A stretch of DNA of 64,000 nt from NCBI RefSeq assembly GCF_001180105.1, contig NZ_CVSO01000070.1:1-64000 (forward strand). Direction: 5' to 3'. The translations under genes were made by a program, and so were the position numbers. The notes below the pieces were generated by a model. It searched no databases. It was not told the origin of the DNA and saw only the letters and a list, made by a program, of their open reading frames with translations. Source of the DNA: Candidatus Pelagibacter communis. Its GTDB lineage: Bacteria > Pseudomonadota > Alphaproteobacteria > Pelagibacterales > Pelagibacteraceae. This document shows positions 8,581 through 17,500 of the stretch, piece by piece; positions within the stretch are counted from its first letter, which is position 1, and every line of letters begins with the position of its first letter.

Positions 8581-9662
8581 TTTTTTTCTACGTAAATTGA
8601 TTGACTAGGAAACGCAAACGATGCTTTATTTTTTTCAACAATTTCTTTAATACCAATTGCTAATCTTTCCTTAACTTTAAGCCACTCATTCCAGCTATCT
8701 GTTTGTGTAAAACATCTAACATACATATCTATAGAGCTATCCGAAAATTTATCTACTCTTACAGCCAAGCCTACCTTTGTGTCAAAATCTTTATTTTCAA
8801 TGATAAAATTTTCAATTTGGTCCCGTATATTTTTTAATTGTTCTATAGTAGTGTCGTACTGAAGTGTAATTGTCCAGCTAATAAGCCAATTTGTAGTTTG
8901 GCTTATATTTATTACAGCGTTTTCAGCAAATTGAAAATTAGGTATTATAGCTAATGATTTATCAAACTTTCTGATAGTAGTTGATCTAAATCCAATTTTT
9001 TCAACAATACCTTCTATTGTGCCTTCAACTAAAATCCAGTCACCCATTTTAAATCTTTTTTCAACAAGTACTAAAATCCCTGAAATTAAGTTTTTAAATA
9101 AGTCTTGTGCGCCTAATGCTACTGCAACACCAAACAAGCCAAGTCCTGCTATAATTGGACCGATCTTAATTCCCCATAATTCTAATACAGCGGCAGCTCC
9201 AAGTATAAAAATAAGTATTTTTAAAGACTTAATTATCCAACCAATTAATTCACGTGTTAAAATTCTGTCTAGTCCACTTAAGATATAGGAAATTGGTTCT
9301 ATTATTTGATGAATAATCCAGAACAATAGTATGGTAATTAATGTTCTATTAACATTATCAACGAATGAACTAGTCTCATCACTGAATGTCATATAATAAC
9401 TTGCAAAAAAGAAACCCAACACTATTGGTAAAAATCTTGCTGGACCAACTAAAGATTTCACGAATGTATCATCTAATTTATTAGTTGTTTTTTTAGATAT
9501 AATTTCCAATTTTTTTAAAATTAGTTTGCTAATAAGGCCTCTAAAAATTAGAAATATTAAAAATATTCCTAAACCAATCAGAATTTGACCAATATTAATT
9601 CCGAGAATTCCCTGGTCCCAAACCGAAAGAAATAGATCTTTAAAATTTATAAAAACTTCCAT
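8577..9662 (-). CDS. MscS-family mechanosensitive ion channel
   Basis: The 361-residue protein has four or five membrane segments in its first 190 residues. The pore-lining helix is rich in Gly and Ala (GLGLFGVAVALGAQDLFKNLISG, about 172-194). A cytoplasmic beta-domain follows (FKMGDWILVEGTIEGIVEKIGFRSTTIRKFD, then IPNFQFAENAVINIS), which is the MscS signature. It would release solutes on hypo-osmotic shock. Its gene overlaps the downstream YggT gene by 4 bases and begins 2 bases after hemD on the opposite side of the leftward run hemC-hemD-mscS-yggT-folD. Confidence 0.9.
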   Translation of the reverse strand: MEVFINFKDLFLSVWDQGILGINIGQILIGLGIFLIFLIFRGLISKLILKKLEIISKKTTNKLDDTFVKSLVGPARFLPIVLGFFFASYYMTFSDETSSFVDNVNRTLITILLFWIIHQIIEPISYILSGLDRILTRELIGWIIKSLKILIFILGAAAVLELWGIKIGPIIAGLGLFGVAVALGAQDLFKNLISGILVLVEKRFKMGDWILVEGTIEGIVEKIGFRSTTIRKFDKSLAIIPNFQFAENAVINISQTTNWLISWTITLQYDTTIEQLKNIRDQIENFIIENKDFDTKVGLAVRVDKFSDSSIDMYVRCFTQTDSWNEWLKVKERLAIGIKEIVEKNKASFAFPSQSIYVEKK

Positions 9663-9664
9663 AT

Positions 9665-10363
9665 CTAAATTTTATATAATAAAAATTCTTCTTCACCAGG
9701 ATTAAATAAGAAGATTTTCTTCCATTTTATCTCATTTAACACAGATGATGTTTTTTCACCTATACACATAAGATTAGTTTTCATCCAATAATCATGTAGT
9801 TTATATTTTTTGATCAAATTTAAAAAACTCTCTGCACTATTTTGAGAATAAATATAAATAATATCAGGAATTTTTTTTTTAAGCTCATTTAAAAAATCAG
9901 GATTTAGTTCTTTAGTGTGTGAGACGCTATAATTAATTAACCTTTGAACATTTAATCCTTCTTTAATTAGGTCTTTGTCCAGATCATATGAGACTAATTC
10001 ACCACTTATATACAAAATCTTCTCAGTCTTTTTTTCCAAATTTTGCAAAATTAATTCTTTCAAACTTCTTACATTTCCACCTGCCGAAAATGTATTATGA
10101 AAACCTTTTTGTTTTGCAGTTTTTTCTGTTGCATCACCTACACAAAAACATAAAATTTTTTTATCAAGGTGTTTAATATCTAAATTTCTAATTGCATTTG
10201 AGCTTGTAAAAACAACGTTATTATACTCTGAGCCATTAAGTTTAGGATGGCTTATTTTATCTATTTTAATTAAAGGAAGATGAGATACTGTGAAACCCTT
10301 GTCTTTGAATTTTTTTATGAGTTCTATTGAGTCTTCCAAAGGTCTAGTTAACAAAACATGCAT
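9665..10363 (-). CDS. hemD: uroporphyrinogen-III synthase
   Basis: Closes hydroxymethylbilane to uroporphyrinogen III, the branch point to heme and other tetrapyrroles. The sequence is weakly conserved, as usual for this family, but the opening VLLTRPLEDSIELIKKF, the NVVFTSSNAIRNL segment (about 48-60) and IIYIYSQNSAESFLNLI (about 148-164) are typical, and the 232-residue length fits. Position is decisive: it starts directly after the hemC stop on the same strand. Later heme genes (hemE, hemH, hemJ) lie at 41-43.6 kb. Confidence 0.85.
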   Translation of the reverse strand: MHVLLTRPLEDSIELIKKFKDKGFTVSHLPLIKIDKISHPKLNGSEYNNVVFTSSNAIRNLDIKHLDKKILCFCVGDATEKTAKQKGFHNTFSAGGNVRSLKELILQNLEKKTEKILYISGELVSYDLDKDLIKEGLNVQRLINYSVSHTKELNPDFLNELKKKIPDIIYIYSQNSAESFLNLIKKYKLHDYWMKTNLMCIGEKTSSVLNEIKWKKIFLFNPGEEEFLLYKI

Positions 10364-11263
10364 TTATTTTTCCATTTCAAACTGTTTTTTTAAATCATCG
10401 CCGGCTTTTTTGGCAATTTCTAAAGATTCTTCTATTTTACATTCATCTTTATAAGTAAATTTTTTGTCACCATCACTAGAAAATAATTCAGCCACAATGT
10501 TTACATTTTTACCTCTTACATTAGCATATATACCTGCAGCAGTGTTGCAGTCTCCCTCCAAAGCAGTTAAAATTTTTCTTTCAATTTTAGCTTCAATTGA
10601 AGTTTCAAAATGGTTAATTTTTGAAAGAATTCTATTTACTCTATCATCTTCTTCTCTGGACTGAAGAACGATAGTCCCTTGACCAGCAGGAGGAACTATT
10701 CTTTTACATTCAAATATTTCTGATATTCTATTTTCTAATGATAAAGCAACTAAGCCAGCCTTTGCTAAAATAATTGCATCGTATTGATCTTCATCTAATT
10801 TTTTAATTCTGGTGTCTATATTTCCCCTTATTAATTTAAATTTTAAGTCTGGTCTTAAACGTTTTAATTGAAATTCTCTCCTTAATGAAGAAGTACCAAC
10901 AACTGAGTTTTTTTTAATTCTATCAAGAGTTAAATTTTCTTTATTGACCAAAACTTCTTGGGGATCGTTTCTCTTAAGAAAACATTCAGTTCTTAGGCCC
11001 TTAGTTTCATTGGATGGAACATCTTTTAAAGAATGAACAGCTATATCAATATTTTTGTCTATAAGTTCTTTTTCAATGTTTTTTATAAATTCTCCTTTTC
11101 CTCCAATTTCACTAGTCCTTCTATCTAAAACTAAATCACCTTTTGTGGTTATTTTTATAATTTCAACCTCAACACCTGATTGTTTAATTTCGTCTTTTGC
11201 AATTTCAGCATATTTTAGTGCTAAAGAGCTTCCCCGAGTTCCAATTTTTAATTTTTTTATCAT
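10364..11263 (-). CDS. hemC: porphobilinogen deaminase (hydroxymethylbilane synthase)
   Basis: Polymerises four porphobilinogens into hydroxymethylbilane. The 299-residue length is normal. Conserved pieces are IGTRGSSLALKYAE (residues 7-20), DIAVHSLKDVPS (about 74-85), VGTSSLRRE (about 123-131), IRGNIDTRIKKLD and PAGQGTI. The dipyrromethane cofactor Cys sits in LEGDCNTAAG (about 240-249). hemD follows with no gap. The gene is divergent from tsaD with 44 bases between starts. Confidence 0.95.
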   Translation of the reverse strand: MIKKLKIGTRGSSLALKYAEIAKDEIKQSGVEVEIIKITTKGDLVLDRRTSEIGGKGEFIKNIEKELIDKNIDIAVHSLKDVPSNETKGLRTECFLKRNDPQEVLVNKENLTLDRIKKNSVVGTSSLRREFQLKRLRPDLKFKLIRGNIDTRIKKLDEDQYDAIILAKAGLVALSLENRISEIFECKRIVPPAGQGTIVLQSREEDDRVNRILSKINHFETSIEAKIERKILTALEGDCNTAAGIYANVRGKNVNIVAELFSSDGDKKFTYKDECKIEESLEIAKKAGDDLKKQFEMEK

Positions 11264-11307
11264 TTTAAATATTTTTTATTTTTAAAATTAATTATACTAA
11301 TTAAATA

Positions 11308-12381
11308 TTGAAAAAGAAAAAAACTATAATACTTGGTATTGAAACTAGCTGTGATGAAACGGCAGTGTCTGTTTTAGAGCATGAAAACAATAAAAGACCC
11401 AAAATATTGTCTAATATTGTGTCAAGCCAATTCGATATTCATGAGAAATTTGGTGGTGTAGTACCTGAATTAGCTGCCCGATCACATTTGGAAAAAATAG
11501 ATTTGATTACAAATGAGGCTCTTAAAAAGAGTAAAATTAACATTAATAAAATTGATGCAATAGCTGCTACCGCTGGGCCAGGTTTGATAGTTTGTTTGTC
11601 TGTTGGATTAAATTTTGCCAAGGCTTTATCAGTCTCTCTTAGAAAACCTCTAATTGCTGTTAATCATCTTGAGGGACATGCTCTAAGTCCTAAACTTAAT
11701 TCTGAATTAAAATTCCCATATTTGCTTTTTTTGATTTCAGGTGGTCACACTCAATTTTTATCAGTCGATGGACTTGGAAAATATAAAAGGCTAGGAACGA
11801 CTATTGATGATGCATTGGGTGAAGCTTATGACAAAGTCTCAAAAATTATGAACTTTACTTATCCTGGTGGTCCAATTATTGAACAACTTTCAAAGAAGGG
11901 AAACAAAGATCGATTTAAATTACCAAAACCAATTTTTTATAAAGGTGGATCTAATATGTCTTTTGCAGGTTTAAAAACAGCAGTTTTAAGATTAAAAAAT
12001 TCGTTAAAAACGAATAAAGACAAATGTGATCTAGCTGCAAGTTTTCAAAAAACTATCATAGAAATCTTAATTAAAAAAACAAAGAATGCTATTGATGAAC
12101 ATATTGAAAATTATCCTAGTAATAGAAGCTTGGTTGTTGCTGGTGGTGTTGCATCTAATAAAGAAATTAGAAAAAATTTAAAAAAACTATGTAATCAGGA
12201 AAATTTCGAAATTTTTTTTCCAAATATAGAAATTTGTACTGACAATGCGGCAATGATTGCCCTTGTTGGTTTAGAAAAATATAAAAAAAAAAAATTTGAT
12301 AGTTTAGATTTCGAAGTTAAACCTAGATGGCCTTTGGATAGAAAAGCAAAATTTTTGAAGGGTGCGGGTGTAAAATTATAA
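11308..12381 (+). CDS. tsaD: tRNA threonylcarbamoyladenosine biosynthesis protein TsaD
   Basis: Transfers threonylcarbamoyl to A37 of tRNAs that read ANN codons, working with TsaB and TsaE. The 357-residue protein has the ASKHA-fold start GIETSCDETAVS (10-21), the metal-binding His pair in NHLEGH (H120, H124), ISGGHTQ (about 143-149) and the C-terminal CTDNAAMIA. The start is TTG at 11308, chosen because the N-terminal strand begins at once. An A12 run near 12284-12295 encodes four Lys codons plus flanks and is in frame, which is notable beside the A8 frameshifts elsewhere. Confidence 0.95.
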   Translation: MKKKKTIILGIETSCDETAVSVLEHENNKRPKILSNIVSSQFDIHEKFGGVVPELAARSHLEKIDLITNEALKKSKININKIDAIAATAGPGLIVCLSVGLNFAKALSVSLRKPLIAVNHLEGHALSPKLNSELKFPYLLFLISGGHTQFLSVDGLGKYKRLGTTIDDALGEAYDKVSKIMNFTYPGGPIIEQLSKKGNKDRFKLPKPIFYKGGSNMSFAGLKTAVLRLKNSLKTNKDKCDLAASFQKTIIEILIKKTKNAIDEHIENYPSNRSLVVAGGVASNKEIRKNLKKLCNQENFEIFFPNIEICTDNAAMIALVGLEKYKKKKFDSLDFEVKPRWPLDRKAKFLKGAGVKL

Positions 12382-12397
12382 TTGCAAATTTAAATAG

Positions 12398-13966
12398 ATG
12401 AATGGAAAAAAATACAGTATCCAGGAAGCATTAAGGTTAGCCTCAAATTATTTACATAAAAGCGAACTAAAAATTGCTAAAGATATTTATAAAAGTATTC
12501 TTAGTTCAGATTCATCAAATATTATTGCTTTGTATAATCTCGGACTAATACATTTTAGATTAGCTGATTATCAAAGCTCTATTAACTATTATAAAAAAGT
12601 AATTAGTCTTAATCCTGAAAGGATTGAGGAAGTTTATTTAGGTCTCAGTATTGTTTATAAAAATTTAGATGATACCGAAAATGAAGTCTTTAATCTTCAG
12701 AAAGCAACACAAAAAAATCCTAATTATTTTGTTGCCTTTAATAATCTTGGAAATTTAAATCGACGATTAAAAAATTATAAAGATGCAATTTTTAATTATC
12801 AAGAAGCTATAAAAATAAAAAAAGATTATGCTTTGGCTCATAATAATCTAGGAATTGTTTGGCAAATACTTGGAGATAAGATGAAATCAATAGATAGTTA
12901 TAAAAAAGCGGTAAGTTATGAACCCTCAAACTTAGAATATGAATACAATCTTAGCAATCTTGATGATAAAAATTTGAATTCTAATTTAAATCACAAAGTT
13001 TCAAACATCATAAAAGAAAACCAGACTGATTTCAGGAATTTAGCATTTGGAAATTTTTTATTATCTAAATTTGAAAACAAAAAAAAAAATTACAAAGATG
13101 AATTCAAATATTTGATGGAAGGACATCAATTTTATTTTGATTCTAACAAAGAACAATTTTCTAAAGATCTAAATTTTTATTTTAATGACTTTCCAAAAAT
13201 AAATGAAAAAATCAAATCAAACTTTAATAAAGAAAAATTAGGTTTAGATTGTAAAATAAGACCAATCTTTATCATCGGCTTGCCAAGGTGTGGCTCTACA
13301 CTTGTTGAGAAAGTAATTGCATCAGGTTTAAAGACAATACCCGTTGGAGAAGAAACTGGAATAATAAGCTGTGAGATAAGAAACTATATTCATAAAGCAG
13401 AAACTATTCAAATTGATATAAACTCACTAAAAAATAAAATTATTAAAAAATATAAAACCTTAAAGCTAATTCAAAAAAAAAATAACTTAATATTTACTGA
13501 CAAAAGTTTAGAAAATTTTTTATATGTTGATTTTTTAAAAATTATTTTTCCAAATGCAAAAATAATAAATTGTTTAAGAAACCCGCTTTCATCTTTAGTT
13601 TCTACTTTAAAAAATAATCTTCCTTTTTTGGCTTGGTCTCATAACTTAGATAATATATTCAAGTACTATGATTTTTATTATGAAACTATAAATAGAACAA
13701 AAGACTGTAATTCAGATTTAATATATAATTTAAACTATGAAGAATTCACTAAAAACCCCTTGATGGAGTCAAAAAAATTATTCAAATACTGTGAATTAGA
13801 CTGGGATCCAAAATGCCTAGAATTTTATAAAAGAGACGATTTGACTTCTCAAACTATGAGTAATCTTCAAATAAGGAAAGCAATCGATAATAATACGAAT
13901 TCGAAATATTTGATTTATAAAAAGTTTTTTTCTGAGTTTCAAAAAAAATATAGTTGGTTTTGTTAG
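12398..13966 (+). CDS. TPR-repeat sulfotransferase
   Basis: Residues 1 to about 190 are tetratricopeptide repeats, with repeated A-x-x-N-L-G motifs such as FNNLGNLNRRLKNYKDAI and HNNLGIVWQILGDKMKSI. From about residue 285 comes a PAPS-dependent sulfotransferase domain. Its 5'-phosphosulfate loop is PIFIIGLPRCGSTLVEKV (about 288-305), and the 3'-phosphate segment is AKIINCLRNPLSSLVST (about 387-403). This two-part architecture is common in SAR11. The acceptor is unknown and could be a protein or a surface glycan. The gene follows tsaD by 16 bases and precedes the EVE gene by 21. Confidence 0.8.
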   Translation: MNGKKYSIQEALRLASNYLHKSELKIAKDIYKSILSSDSSNIIALYNLGLIHFRLADYQSSINYYKKVISLNPERIEEVYLGLSIVYKNLDDTENEVFNLQKATQKNPNYFVAFNNLGNLNRRLKNYKDAIFNYQEAIKIKKDYALAHNNLGIVWQILGDKMKSIDSYKKAVSYEPSNLEYEYNLSNLDDKNLNSNLNHKVSNIIKENQTDFRNLAFGNFLLSKFENKKKNYKDEFKYLMEGHQFYFDSNKEQFSKDLNFYFNDFPKINEKIKSNFNKEKLGLDCKIRPIFIIGLPRCGSTLVEKVIASGLKTIPVGEETGIISCEIRNYIHKAETIQIDINSLKNKIIKKYKTLKLIQKKNNLIFTDKSLENFLYVDFLKIIFPNAKIINCLRNPLSSLVSTLKNNLPFLAWSHNLDNIFKYYDFYYETINRTKDCNSDLIYNLNYEEFTKNPLMESKKLFKYCELDWDPKCLEFYKRDDLTSQTMSNLQIRKAIDNNTNSKYLIYKKFFSEFQKKYSWFC

Positions 13967-13987
13967 TTATGAAAAAAAAATAAAAAA

Positions 13988-14401
13988 ATGAAATACTGGT
14001 TATTAAAGTCAGAGCCTTACGTATGGTCTTTAAATCAACAAAAAAAAGCAGGTGAGAAGGGATCAATTTGGGATGGTGTTAGAAATTATCAAGCAAGAAA
14101 TAATTTAAAAAAAATGCGAGTTGGTGATCTTTGTTTTTTTTATCATTCAAATATTGGAAAGGAAATCGTTGGTATTGTAGAGGTAATAAAAGAGGCTTTT
14201 TTGGATCCAGCCGATAAAAAAAAGATGTTTGTAGCTGTAAAAGTGAGGTTTAAAGAAAAACTTAAAAATCCTGTAAAATTAGAGGATATCAAAAAAAATA
14301 GCTCTTTAAAGGATATTCCCTTGATTAAACAAAGTCGATTATCAGTTATGCCCATTGACTCTAAAAGCTGGAAAATATTATATAATATGAGTAATATTTA
14401 G
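13988..14401 (+). CDS. EVE domain-containing protein
   Basis: The whole 137-residue protein is one EVE domain (PUA-like fold). It has the start [28 protein letters not shown] (about 29-44), the strand [10 protein letters not shown] and the C-terminal LSVMPID. EVE proteins bind modified bases in RNA or DNA; the human relative is THYN1. The partner here is unknown. It lies between the TPR-sulfotransferase and acs, 2 bases before the acs start, so it is probably co-transcribed with acs. Confidence 0.9.
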   Translation: MKYWLLKSEPYVWSLNQQKKAGEKGSIWDGVRNYQARNNLKKMRVGDLCFFYHSNIGKEIVGIVEVIKEAFLDPADKKKMFVAVKVRFKEKLKNPVKLEDIKKNSSLKDIPLIKQSRLSVMPIDSKSWKILYNMSNI

Positions 14402-14403
14402 TT

Positions 14404-16494
14404 ATGGCAAAAAGATCTAAAAAAAAAAGAAAAGTTAAAAAAAGAAAATCTTTGAAAAAAAGTAAGAAAAAAAATCTTCAAAATTCAAAAAAAAGAAAAA
14501 CCTCTAAATCAAAAAAGAAGAGGAAAAATAAATTATCTTTAAGTCCAAAAAAAGAAAATATAGAAAAAATTTACAAAACAAAATCTGAGTGGATAAAAAA
14601 AGCTTTGGTATCAAAGACCGAGTACGAAAAAAAATATAACAACTCACTTAAAGAAAACGACTCTTTTTGGAGAAAAGAGGGAAAAAGAATTAGCTGGATA
14701 AAACCATACTCAAAAGTAAAGGATGTTAAGTATAGTAAATCTGATGTTCATATAAAGTGGTATTATGATGGTACTTTAAATGCCTCTAGTAATTGTATCG
14801 ATAGACATCTCAAAAACAACAAAGATAAAACAGCAATTATCTGGGTTGGAGATGATCCAAAAGTTCAAAAGAAAATCACATATAAACAACTTCACACAGA
14901 AGTTTGTAAAGCTGCAAATGCTTTAAAAAATTTAGGGGTTAAGAAAGGTGATAGAGTTACAATTTACCTCACTATGATACCCGAACTGGCATACACCATG
15001 CTAGCATGCGCAAGAATAGGTGCGATACATTCGATAATTTTTGGTGGATTTTCTCCCGATAGTATTTCTGGGCGTATTAATGATTGTAATTCCGATTTTG
15101 TAATTACAGCAGATGAGGGTCTGCGGGGTGGGAAAACAATTAATTTAAAATCTATCACTGATGAAGCTTTATTAAGTTGTCCGAATGTAAAAAAATGTAT
15201 TGTTGTAAAAAGAACAGGGAATAGAATTAATTGGAATGAGGACAGAGACGTCTGGTACCATGAAATAACAAAAAATGTACCGTCTTTATGTGAACCCGAA
15301 GAGATGAGCGCAGAAGATCCACTTTTCATTTTATACACATCTGGATCAACAGGTAAGCCAAAAGGGGTTTTGCATACGACGGGTGGTTATATGGTTTACG
15401 CATCTATGACACACCAATATATTTTTAATTATAAACCCAAAGATATTTATTGGTGTACAGCTGATATAGGTTGGGTTACAGGTCACAGCTATATTATTTA
15501 TGGACCATTGTCCAACTGTGCAACAACACTTATGTTTGAAGGCATACCTACTTACCCCGATATTTCAAGATGGTGGCAAATTGTAGATAAATACAAAGTT
15601 AATATATTTTATACAGCCCCAACTGCAATTCGAGCGCTAATGAGAGAAGGAGATGCTCCTGTAAAAAAAACTTCTAGAAAAACTTTAAAACTTTTAGGAA
15701 CTGTTGGTGAACCAATCAATCCTGAGGCTTGGGAGTGGTATTATAAAACGGTGGGAGACTCGAGATGTCCTATAGTTGATACCTGGTGGCAAACGGAAAC
15801 AGGAGGCATTTTGATAAGTCCTCAAACTGGAGCAATAGATCTTAAACCGGGATCTGCGACTAAACCGTTTTATGGTATTAAACCTGTAATAGTTGATAAA
15901 GACGGGAAAGTACTCAAAGGAGAAGCACAAGGAAGATTGTGTATTGCTCAATCCTGGCCAGGTCAAATGAGAACAGTTTATGGAGATCACAATAGATTTA
16001 TTGAAACATATTTTTCACAATTTGATGGAAAATATTTTACAGGTGATGGGTGTCGAAGAGACAAAGACGGTTACTATTGGATAACTGGGAGAGTTGATGA
16101 TGTTATAATAGTGTCGGGTCATAATCTTGGAACTGCAGAAATAGAAAGTGCATTTGTTGCGCATCCAAAAGTAGCTGAAGCTGCTGTTGTTGGATATCCT
16201 CATGATATTAAAGGTAATGGTCTTTACTGTTATGTAACTCTTAATGCGGGTGAAAAACATGATGGTGATTTAGAAAGAGAGCTTAAAAACCATTTAGTAA
16301 GATCTCTTGGGCCAATTTATAGGCCAGAGATAATTCAGTTTGCCCCTAGTTTACCTAAAACTAGATCAGGGAAAATAATGAGAAGAATTTTAAGAAAAAT
16401 TGCTGCTAATGAACATGACCAACTTGGGGATACAACAACTTTGGCAGATCCAAGCGTAGTAAAAAATCTCGTCGACGAAAGAAAAAATATTTAA
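14404..16494 (+). CDS. acs: acetyl-CoA synthetase with a Lys-rich N-terminal extension
   Basis: Activates acetate to acetyl-CoA through acetyl-AMP. The core from about residue 55 is a normal ADP-forming-fold Acs. It shows [11 protein letters not shown] (about 313-323), [10 protein letters not shown] (about 459-468), the GRVDDVI hinge and the C-terminal [12 protein letters not shown], whose Lys is the usual acetylation site. The 50 residues before it are unusual: 29 of them are Lys or Arg, in KKRK and KKSKKK clusters resembling histone H1-like tails. I keep ATG 14404, because it lies 2 bases after the EVE stop and no later start is clearly better. The symporter genes just downstream probably import the substrate. 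Confidence 0.93.
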   Translation: MAKRSKKKRKVKKRKSLKKSKKKNLQNSKKRKTSKSKKKRKNKLSLSPKKENIEKIYKTKSEWIKKALVSKTEYEKKYNNSLKENDSFWRKEGKRISWIKPYSKVKDVKYSKSDVHIKWYYDGTLNASSNCIDRHLKNNKDKTAIIWVGDDPKVQKKITYKQLHTEVCKAANALKNLGVKKGDRVTIYLTMIPELAYTMLACARIGAIHSIIFGGFSPDSISGRINDCNSDFVITADEGLRGGKTINLKSITDEALLSCPNVKKCIVVKRTGNRINWNEDRDVWYHEITKNVPSLCEPEEMSAEDPLFILYTSGSTGKPKGVLHTTGGYMVYASMTHQYIFNYKPKDIYWCTADIGWVTGHSYIIYGPLSNCATTLMFEGIPTYPDISRWWQIVDKYKVNIFYTAPTAIRALMREGDAPVKKTSRKTLKLLGTVGEPINPEAWEWYYKTVGDSRCPIVDTWWQTETGGILISPQTGAIDLKPGSATKPFYGIKPVIVDKDGKVLKGEAQGRLCIAQSWPGQMRTVYGDHNRFIETYFSQFDGKYFTGDGCRRDKDGYYWITGRVDDVIIVSGHNLGTAEIESAFVAHPKVAEAAVVGYPHDIKGNGLYCYVTLNAGEKHDGDLERELKNHLVRSLGPIYRPEIIQFAPSLPKTRSGKIMRRILRKIAANEHDQLGDTTTLADPSVVKNLVDERKNI

Positions 16495-17114
16495 AAATTA
16501 ATTCTCTTTTCGAATTCTTCTTTAATATTATCCCACTTCAGTATCATAGAGTTTAAAACAATTTTTCTGTCCAAAGTTTTAAGCTCTTCAGCAATTGGCG
16601 CCCATTCATACAAAGCCAAAGCGCTCTTATTAAATGGCAAAGAGCTAAAATATTTTTTCCAATCAATTTCTTCTAATCTTTTGTCAAAAGTTGCTTTTCC
16701 TTTTGCAATAATATCATCTGGCATTCCATTCTTTAGTTCATCGTGCAAGATCTCTTCATAAATCATTTTGGATTTGGTTGTGTCTTCGTATTTAAAAAAA
16801 TAGTTTAAATACGAAAAGCTGTAGAAAGTAAGATCTTGAAGGGCCACATAATAAATATTCCATTTTGCTTTGTTTATTGAAGATAAAAAAACTTCGTTAT
16901 CAAAATGCAAAACGTATCTAGTTCCCATTCTTGTTTTTAAGTAATTGTAAAGAGTAACCTGGGTCACCCAAGCTGATTTTTGTTGAATAAATTTTTTCAG
17001 GTCGTCCAAATTCCTTAATTTGCTCTTAGGAAGCACTGCTTTGAACATTGCTCCTAAATAGACTTTGAAATCAGCAAGACTTATATCTTTTAGATTGAAT
17101 TTATATTTTAGCAT
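16491..17114 (-). CDS. conserved alphaproteobacterial protein of unknown function
   Basis: The 207-residue protein is soluble and mostly helical, with many aromatic residues. Clear blocks are [20 protein letters not shown] (about 40-59), [32 protein letters not shown] and [17 protein letters not shown] recall similar unnamed proteins from other Alphaproteobacteria but no assigned function. It lies between acs and the acetate-type symporter on the opposite strand, overlapping the acs end by 4 bases. It is divergent from the symporter genes with about 120 bases between them, so shared control with acetate uptake is possible. Confidence 0.6.
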   Translation of the reverse strand: MLKYKFNLKDISLADFKVYLGAMFKAVLPKSKLRNLDDLKKFIQQKSAWVTQVTLYNYLKTRMGTRYVLHFDNEVFLSSINKAKWNIYYVALQDLTFYSFSYLNYFFKYEDTTKSKMIYEEILHDELKNGMPDDIIAKGKATFDKRLEEIDWKKYFSSLPFNKSALALYEWAPIAEELKTLDRKIVLNSMILKWDNIKEEFEKRINF

Positions 17115-17236
17115 TATTTTCTACTACAAGTTGTCTAATTGTGTAAAAACACACTCAATTGTAACATTTTTAGGGGTTCCAATCTATGTCATTTTGGGTA
17201 ATGTTTCGTCTTTTAACCTATAGGGAGGGAAAAAAA

Positions 17237-17500
17237 ATGTCAAAACAACAACAACACTGGGAAAAAACTAGAATGTTGCTATTTATAACATTAGCAATCT
17301 GGTTTGTTTTCTCTATTGGCATCTTTTTCTTCGGCGCCGAGATGGAAGCGTCATCAATAAGACCACTTGGATATCCGTTGTCTTATTACATGACATGTCA
17401 AGGTTCTCTTGGAATTTTCGTAATACTAATTTTCTGGTTTGCGAATAGACAAGAAAAAATTGACGAAGAGTTCGGCTACACTGAAAGAGAGGATGACTAA
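17237..17500 (+). CDS. DUF4212 small subunit of a sodium/solute symporter
   Basis: The 87-residue product has two membrane segments (about 14-36 and 50-72), with the family pieces HWEKTRMLLFITLAIWF and GYPLSYYMTCQGSL and an acidic tail. DUF4212 proteins accompany the large VC_2705-type sodium/solute symporters. I chose ATG 17237 over 17186 because a strong purine-rich ribosome-binding site (GGGAGGG, 17223-17229) lies 7 bases upstream and the first domain residues follow. The stop overlaps the start of the symporter gene (TAATG). Confidence 0.9.
   Translation: MSKQQQHWEKTRMLLFITLAIWFVFSIGIFFFGAEMEASSIRPLGYPLSYYMTCQGSLGIFVILIFWFANRQEKIDEEFGYTEREDD

Noticed and set aside
15694-15990. 98-codon minus-strand frame inside acs
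   Set aside because: Antisense shadow of a strongly conserved enzyme region; Ser/Arg-rich and without any family resemblance.
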